Shown: positions 7,001-10,346 of the stretch, in pieces
Position numbering within the stretch: position 1 is the first letter of the stretch
Layout of the letters: each line of letters opens with the position of its first letter
From: Desulfatirhabdium butyrativorans
Lineage (GTDB): Bacteria; Desulfobacterota; Desulfobacteria; Desulfobacterales; DYRK01
Assembly: GCA_020718785.1 (NCBI GenBank)
Contig: DYRK01000171.1
Coordinates: forward strand, 1-10,346
Direction of reading: 5' to 3'
DNA length: 10,346 nucleotides
Notes under the pieces: model-generated
The model's database searches: none
What the model was told of the DNA's origin: nothing
What the model saw: only the letters and a program-made list of their open reading frames with translations
Position numbers and translations under genes: made by a program

Positions 7001-9917
7001 TATCATTCCCCGACAGGATGATCTGAATTATATTGTTATCATCGGAGATGACCGTATAATTCCTTTCTATCGCATCTTTGATCAAACAACTCATCGAGAT
7101 CCATGGACGCTGACTGATAATTTTTATACCGATATGGTGCCTGCTATCGGTTATGCCGGATCTGATAATCCGAATATATTTGTCCCTGATATTGCAAGCG
7201 GACGTTTGGTAGAAACGCCGGATCAAATTATCAACTTCATTGATAACTTTCTAAACGGTAATATTTTGAACCTTGAGAGAGCTGTCGTTGTCAATGACAA
7301 TACGCCGGATGATCCGACAACTACCGAAATCCATGAGGGAGCTCAGTTTTTAGAAGATGGTGCCCGGAATCAGTATAATATTTTGCAAGGTGACAATATT
7401 GATACTGATTGTACACTGATTGACGATAACTGGGATGCGAAGGACTTTATTGGGCGGATTTTAGACCATCGCCATGATGCTACCTCAATTAATCTTCATG
7501 CGAATCCCTATGAGTTTGGAACTCCTGATATTAATGATGATAATTTTGTATCAGCTGATGATTTCCAAAACGCACAGGCAGATTTTTCAGGTGCTTTATT
7601 TTACACGCTGGGCTGTCATTCCGGACAAAGTATGCCTTATAGCTTAGATTTACCCGAAGCTATTGCAGGCAAACGTGCTTACTATGTTGCAAATACAGGA
7701 TTCGGATGGGGAGCAACAGGGGGTATAGGTTTTTCTGAGCAGTTGATGCTTGATTTTACGCGCCTGTTGGTTGAAGGCTCTGAAGTAGCACTTGGTGACG
7801 TGTTAACGGAAGCTAAACAGAATTATTATGTCGGAGATAGGAATTTTGATGGTACAGACGAAAAGGTGATGGCTGAGAGTACCTTATACGGCTTGCCCAT
7901 GTATAAAATTACCTCGCCTGATGCTTCACCTTTGGCTACCGGCATAACGGCAAACAGAGGGCAAGTCTCTCAAACAGGTTTATTGCAGAGAGAAAGTATC
8001 TCTTACAGCTTAACACCGAAAGCAGTAACAATGCCTGAGGGAACTTTCTATACGTTAGACGGAACTGTAAGCGGTAAAGAAGGAACGCCCGTACTGCCCA
8101 AACTCACGCATGATGTAACCAATGCGGAAAAGAGACTGCACGGAGTTGTATTTAAAGGTGGGAAATATTCGGTTGTCAAGACTGCTCCGCCGCTTCAGCG
8201 TTATCATACCACCGATGAGCCGAGCAGCAACAACTCTTCCTCATCAACTTTTACTACGGTTGGGTGGTATCCTGCGAAGTTCTTTACGCATAACTCGGTA
8301 GAATTCAGTAGAGGGAAAATGGAAAAGTTGATCGCTACCGCCGGACAATATAATTCTGCCGACGGAGGACAGCAGCGAATTTTCGACACCATGGATTTTG
8401 ATTTTTATTATCATGCTGATTCTGGGGATCAGACTCCGCCCACTGTCAACCTGATAAGTAAAGATTTGCAGGGCGATGTAGTCAATTTAAATGTGTCAGC
8501 TATTGACGCATCAGGAATTGAGGTAGTTATCGTTGCCTATACTGATAGTGAAGGAGAATGGAAGAGCATTGAATTGACTCAGAACGGTGAGATTTGGACA
8601 GGCAGTTTTCCAAATACAGACAAAGCTGATTTTCTCATTCAAGCCGTTGATAAGGCTGGCAATGTAGCTGTGAGTGATAGCGGAAGCACGATATTCAACT
8701 CCGGCGTATTCACCGTAGGCGAAGAGGGACTTGTGAAAGTTGACTGGCTCTACGACGGCGGCGCATACGAGAGCGAACTCGGCATATTCAGCCTTGCGGG
8801 CATGAAAGACTTCACTCCCAATTCGCCGGAATTCATCGCCGAAGCGGTCAGACGGGTGCTGTCAAATTCGGAACAGGGCTATATCGTGATCTCTGACCGG
8901 ACTCAGGGCGCAAGGTTCAGCGGTCAGTTGGGTTCCGGCAAAGAACCGAATCGTAACAAGGGCATATATAAAGGACTGAAATCCTGCAATATGAAAGCCG
9001 GAGATACTTTTGCGACTGTGCTGGTTCCGAATTCCACCTTTGTTGCACTTTCGGGAAATCCGGCAACAACGGATCCGGCAAAACGTCCGATTTTCTCTCT
9101 TGCCTCCTCCAATCCGGAGCATGAGATGTATTTCGGGCAGATCGCAAAGATAAAGGACGGCGACAGCGAGTTTGTCAATGCAGTTGTATATGAGGATATG
9201 CTGCTCTCTTCCGGCAGCGACCGGGATTACAATGATCTGATTGTTCATTTTTCCGGCGTAACGCTCTCCGCTCCTACGCTGGACAACCCGGAACTCGGCT
9301 TCAAAGAGGACTGGCGGAAATCGCAGAATCCCGTGATTCCGCATATCGAGGTATCTCCGCCGGATCCCGATACGCTCTGGATTACGATAACGCTGAAATC
9401 TCCGGCTGATCTCTTTGTCTATGACCCGCAGGGCAGAGTCATCGGCAAAGAAGGCGGAAATATTCCGGGCGCAACTTTCGAGACGGGCGCTGACGGGCAT
9501 CAGATTGTCTCTCTCCCGAAATTGGATTCCGGCGAATACCGGGTCGTGCTGAGAGCCATCGGAGAGGGCGGTCTCTGTCATCTCGAAGTCAAAGGCTATA
9601 AGGGTGAGAATGAGCTTGCGGCAAAGGAAATTCCCTTTACCATCGGAGCGCATGAAACCTTTACGACGCTTATCTCCGCAGACGACTTCCTCGGCAGCAC
9701 GGTGATTGACTTCGGGACGCCGGATGTTCCTGTCAGCGAATCCGGGGAGCCGCTGAATTACGATTTCAACGGAGACGGCCTCATTGACGATGCGGATATT
9801 GCAAGGCTTTCCTCGATCTGGAACAAATGCAGAGGCGACGCGGAATTTGATCCTTTCTTTGATCTGGATAACGACGGCTGCATCACAGTTCTGGACATCA
9901 TGCAGGTTGCAAAATAG
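4086..9917 (+). CDS. Giant exported C25/gingipain-like peptidase with InlB-like, choice-of-anchor-D, DUF4114-like and dockerin modules
   Basis: From the ATG at 4086 the product has 1943 residues; starting at 4020 would add 22. Domains in order: hydrophobic segment 4-27, basic loop 28-42, second hydrophobic segment 43-55 with a possible cleavage at AVA|Q (69/70); three InlB-B-like repeats (about 72-292); five choice-of-anchor-D repeats of 102 residues (293-801); an Ig/Fn3-like domain (806-894); a caspase-fold peptidase domain like family C25 (895-1277); an unassigned domain with a Ser/Asn-rich stretch (1278-1445); an Ig-like domain (1449-1537); a DUF4114-like domain with DYND at 1714-1717; a conserved beta domain (1765-1842); and a dockerin pair (D1893/N1895/D1897/D1904 and D1926/D1928/D1930/D1937). 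Peptidase evidence: IGDDRIIPFYRI (from 986), PDIASGRL (1034-1041), candidate catalytic His1138 in INLHANPYEFG and Cys1177 in LGCHSGQ. The spacing of 39 fits the gingipain dyad, but the usual Gly-His-Gly is absent, so activity is likely but unproven. It probably acts outside the cell, held by its C-terminal module. Confidence 0.88.
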   Translation: MENIIFQIVANCFIAIATLGFAAAMFVKYGSKTSSLRFSSRHGAIILLFAAFIVIENSPQPLGVREAVAQTQFTIIAEAGTGGEILPSDDVLTTLGSEPTFTIRADDCYKIESVTVDGNPVDFSPNARFTVGFYTFSRVAANHNIKAAFIKKTHTITAAAGTGGSISPSGSVTANCGENAVFTIMPGQGYKIGDVLVDGVSVGGITAYTFANVISAHTVEAVFVSEYKYTLNVSKTGNGQVTGGGNYAAGATVNLTATPDSGYSFSGWSPSPCANSFAMPNNDLTCTANFESLIRKISITPSAQSFGDVSIGASVTKTFTISNTGNSPLTVSSISYPSGFTGNWSGGTIAAGASQSVIVTFTPTAVQAYSGTITVNSDKTEGINTIAVSGTGTAIPTRIINLNGNLTFGNVNVGSTKQLTFTVSNSGNSALTVSSITYPAGFSGNWSGGTITASDSVTVIVTFAPTAAQSYSGTVTVNSDKTEGTNTIAVSGTGTPIPTRIISLNGNLTFGNVNVGSTKQLTFTVSNSGNSALTVNLIAYPAGFSGNWSGGTITASGSVTVTVTFSPTAVQTYSGIVTVNSDKTDGTNTIAISGTGTAIPARIINLNGNLTFGNVNVGSTKQLTFTISNSGNSPLTVSSIIYPAGFSGNWSGGIIMASGSVTVTVTFAPTAAQAYSGTVTVNSDKTEGINTIAVSGTGTAIPTRIINLNGNLDFGNVNVGSTKQLVFTISNTGNSALNVSSITCPDGFSGNWSGSIPAGSSQSVTVTFSPTFTMTYGGNLRVSSNATSGTNIINVSGTGIEVANQKPAVNIIDCPSGILTTSSYTFRWSGSDADGSISGYYYDLDNSLPNSSTTGTSKTYSNLSNGSHTFYVKAKDDDGAYSSVVSCQFYVNKPQLVSTLILVNRQQMERLYGDVARLMDKLDALAEHPDVQGLVVQVESNPAVADAYRNRGENFNDRNRANVVAEAIKQQFIIPRQDDLNYIVIIGDDRIIPFYRIFDQTTHRDPWTLTDNFYTDMVPAIGYAGSDNPNIFVPDIASGRLVETPDQIINFIDNFLNGNILNLERAVVVNDNTPDDPTTTEIHEGAQFLEDGARNQYNILQGDNIDTDCTLIDDNWDAKDFIGRILDHRHDATSINLHANPYEFGTPDINDDNFVSADDFQNAQADFSGALFYTLGCHSGQSMPYSLDLPEAIAGKRAYYVANTGFGWGATGGIGFSEQLMLDFTRLLVEGSEVALGDVLTEAKQNYYVGDRNFDGTDEKVMAESTLYGLPMYKITSPDASPLATGITANRGQVSQTGLLQRESISYSLTPKAVTMPEGTFYTLDGTVSGKEGTPVLPKLTHDVTNAEKRLHGVVFKGGKYSVVKTAPPLQRYHTTDEPSSNNSSSSTFTTVGWYPAKFFTHNSVEFSRGKMEKLIATAGQYNSADGGQQRIFDTMDFDFYYHADSGDQTPPTVNLISKDLQGDVVNLNVSAIDASGIEVVIVAYTDSEGEWKSIELTQNGEIWTGSFPNTDKADFLIQAVDKAGNVAVSDSGSTIFNSGVFTVGEEGLVKVDWLYDGGAYESELGIFSLAGMKDFTPNSPEFIAEAVRRVLSNSEQGYIVISDRTQGARFSGQLGSGKEPNRNKGIYKGLKSCNMKAGDTFATVLVPNSTFVALSGNPATTDPAKRPIFSLASSNPEHEMYFGQIAKIKDGDSEFVNAVVYEDMLLSSGSDRDYNDLIVHFSGVTLSAPTLDNPELGFKEDWRKSQNPVIPHIEVSPPDPDTLWITITLKSPADLFVYDPQGRVIGKEGGNIPGATFETGADGHQIVSLPKLDSGEYRVVLRAIGEGGLCHLEVKGYKGENELAAKEIPFTIGAHETFTTLISADDFLGSTVIDFGTPDVPVSESGEPLNYDFNGDGLIDDADIARLSSIWNKCRGDAEFDPFFDLDNDGCITVLDIMQVAK
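4299..4968 (+). repeat. Three InlB-B-like beta repeats
   Basis: Three protein-level repeats of about 70-80 residues begin FTIIAEAGTGG (4302), HTITAAAGTGGSISP (about 4546) and YTLNVSKTGNGQVTGGG (about 4768). Each follows the pattern of the bacterial InlB B-repeat/Listeria-Bacteroides repeat family: alternating strand, Gly-rich turn, G-Y-x-h-x-x-h or G-Y-S-F-S-G-W core, and a closing A-x-F strand (IKAAF, VEAVF, CTANF). The third copy is the most canonical. Such repeats are common stalk or adhesion modules in secreted proteins. Confidence 0.7.
4962..6488 (+). repeat. Five tandem choice-of-anchor-D (HYDIN-type) repeats of 306 bp
   Basis: Unit starts lie at 4962, 5268, 5574, 5880 and 6186, exactly 306 bp (102 codons) apart; only the last unit is slightly shortened (GSIPAG in place of GGTITAS). 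Each encodes the pattern L-x-F-G-x-V-x-V-G, then F-T-h-S-N-x-G-N-S-x-L-x-V, G-N-W-S-G-G, V-T-F-x-P-T, and h-x-V-S-G-T-G, typical of ASPM-SPD-2-Hydin/choice-of-anchor-D Ig-like domains. Units 2 and 3 share an 88-base identical run (5298-5385 and 5604-5691). The first and last units are more diverged, which fits expansion from the middle. They probably form a rigid stalk that holds the peptidase away from the N-terminus. Confidence 0.9.
6769..7915 (+). other. AT-rich segment encoding the C25/caspase-like peptidase domain
   Basis: This segment encodes residues 895-1277 of the second protein. It carries the gingipain-type landmarks GDD-x-x-h-P (987-992), DNFYTDM, the D-I-A-S-G-R-L strand (1035-1041), His1138 and Cys1177. 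Between the presumed dyad residues lies a 12-residue EF-hand/dockerin-like loop (D1148, N1150, D1152, D1159), and a partial D-x-N-x-D-G motif occurs at 1251-1256. Hand-counted GC is 23/60 at 7381-7440 and 21/60 at 7501-7560, against 32/60 at 5461-5520 and 34/60 at 9421-9480, so the composition differs from the flanking modules. Confidence 0.75.
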
Positions 9918-9937
9918 ACAATCGCCTGCTTGATTTG

Positions 9938-9984
9938 AAAAAAAATGCTCCTGCTGACGAAAAGTCGGCAGGAGCATTTTTTTT
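9938..9984 (+). terminator. Strong bidirectional intrinsic terminator after the peptidase gene
   Basis: The stem pairs TGCTCCTGCTGAC (9946-9958) with GTCGGCAGGAGCA (9964-9976) with one G-U wobble and a five-base GAAAA loop. It is preceded by eight A (9938-9945) and followed by eight T (9977-9984), so it can work on both strands. It starts 20 bases after the stop codon and should end the transcript of the two-gene unit. Confidence 0.93.
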
Positions 9985-10008
9985 GTTCAATCTGATACAA
10001 AAAACCGC

Positions 10009-10037
10009 TTGAAATACCGAAAGCAGGGCAATATAAT
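10009..10037 (+). promoter_or_regulatory. Near-consensus sigma-70 promoter reading into the repeat array
   Basis: TTGAAA at 10009-10014 and TATAAT at 10032-10037 are separated by exactly 17 bases. The -10 is a perfect consensus and the -35 differs at one base. The expected transcription start, about 10043-10045, falls right before the first hairpin repeat at 10046. No gene begins within the remaining 300 bases, so the target is either a gene beyond the window or a structured RNA from the repeats. AT-rich intergenic sequence can produce such matches by chance. Confidence 0.5.
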
Positions 10038-10045
10038 AGGAAAAT

Positions 10046-10346
10046 GTCTGAACGGGGATTTACAGGATTTTCAGGATGACCGGGATTGAATCCTGTCAAT
10101 CCTCAAATCCTGAAAATCCTGATTCAGACAGTGTGGGGCAAAGGTCTGAATCAGGATTTTCAGGATTTTAAGATGAACAGGATCAGCGATTTGGAAATCC
10201 TGTCAATCCCCGAATCCTGAAAATTCTGATTCAGACAGTGTGGGGCAAAGGTCTGAATCAGGATTTTCAGGATTTTAAGATGAACAGGATTAGCGATTTG
10301 GAAATCCTGTCAATCCCCGAATCCTGAAAATTCTGATTCAGACAGT
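10046..10346. repeat. Array of long hairpin-forming repeats with a constant 14-bp spacer
   Basis: At least three units lie at 10046-10129 (84 bp), 10144-10236 (93 bp) and 10251-10343 (93 bp). They are separated by the same 14 bases, AGTGTGGGGCAAAG (10130-10143 and 10237-10250), and a further spacer is cut by the window end. Units 2 and 3 differ by one base (C at 10184, T at 10291). Each full unit is an inverted repeat: in unit 2 the arms 10144-10167 and 10213-10236 match at 23 of 24 positions, with an inner ACAGGAT/ATCCTGT stem. Unit 1 has a diverged left arm. The CAGGAT-rich motif resembles dispersed palindromic repeats known from large environmental bacterial genomes. No ORF is evident. The function is unknown. 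Confidence 0.9.

Noticed and set aside
8862..9977. Long 371-codon open frame on the minus strand
   Set aside because: It lies opposite the well-conserved C-terminal module of the peptidase gene, runs through the terminator, and shows no recognisable domain; it is a shadow of the GC-rich coding strand.
10046..10346. CRISPR-like look of regularly spaced repeats
   Set aside because: The spacers are identical 14-mers and the repeats are 84-93 bp long palindromes, the opposite of a CRISPR array with short repeats and unique spacers.
10046..10346. Insertion sequence or transposon end
   Set aside because: No transposase fragment and no target-site duplication can be seen within the window, so only a repeat is called.

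Overview
The window holds two long, co-directional genes (+ strand) for large secreted multidomain proteins, flanked by a non-coding leader of about 400 bases and a downstream stretch with a bidirectional terminator, a near-consensus promoter and an array of hairpin-forming repeats. The organism is a bacterium of moderate GC content with a large, repeat-rich genome. DUF4114-like and dockerin-like modules, choice-of-anchor-D (HYDIN-type) repeats and long palindromic repeats rich in CAGGAT/ATCCTG suggest an environmental Gram-negative lineage, perhaps Desulfobacterota of the Desulfonema/Desulfobacteraceae type. That placement is inference from general familiarity; no marker gene is present.

Layout. 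Positions 1-416 form a leader with several small hairpins and a good ribosome-binding site but no convincing gene. Positions 417-3935 encode a 1172-residue exported protein: signal peptide, Cys-rich N-terminus, about four beta-sandwich modules, an Ig-like domain, a DUF4114-type domain, a conserved beta domain and a C-terminal dockerin-like pair of calcium loops. Positions 3936-4085 are intergenic and carry a perfect 12-bp hairpin without a U-tract. Positions 4086-9917 (possible upstream start at 4020) encode a protein of about 1943 residues: unusual double-hydrophobic N-terminus, three InlB-B-like repeats, five choice-of-anchor-D repeats with an exact 306-bp phase between unit starts, an Ig/Fn3-like domain, a gingipain-like (C25, caspase-fold) cysteine peptidase domain, a linker domain, an Ig-like domain, and then the same C-terminal module of about 400 residues as the first protein. 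A strong terminator (9938-9984), a TTGAAA-N17-TATAAT promoter (10009-10037) and at least three hairpin repeat units (10046 to the window end) follow.

How the parts may work together. The two proteins share an almost superimposable C-terminal module (DUF4114-like, beta domain, dockerin) attached to unrelated N-terminal parts. The simplest reading is a modular extracellular system in which a common C-terminal cassette anchors or assembles different payloads: an adhesin- or scaffold-like protein without a recognisable catalytic domain, and a calcium-associated caspase-like protease on a long rigid stalk. The peptidase segment is clearly more AT-rich than the flanking modules, which fits domain grafting. 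The partner of the dockerins and the protease substrate cannot be seen here.
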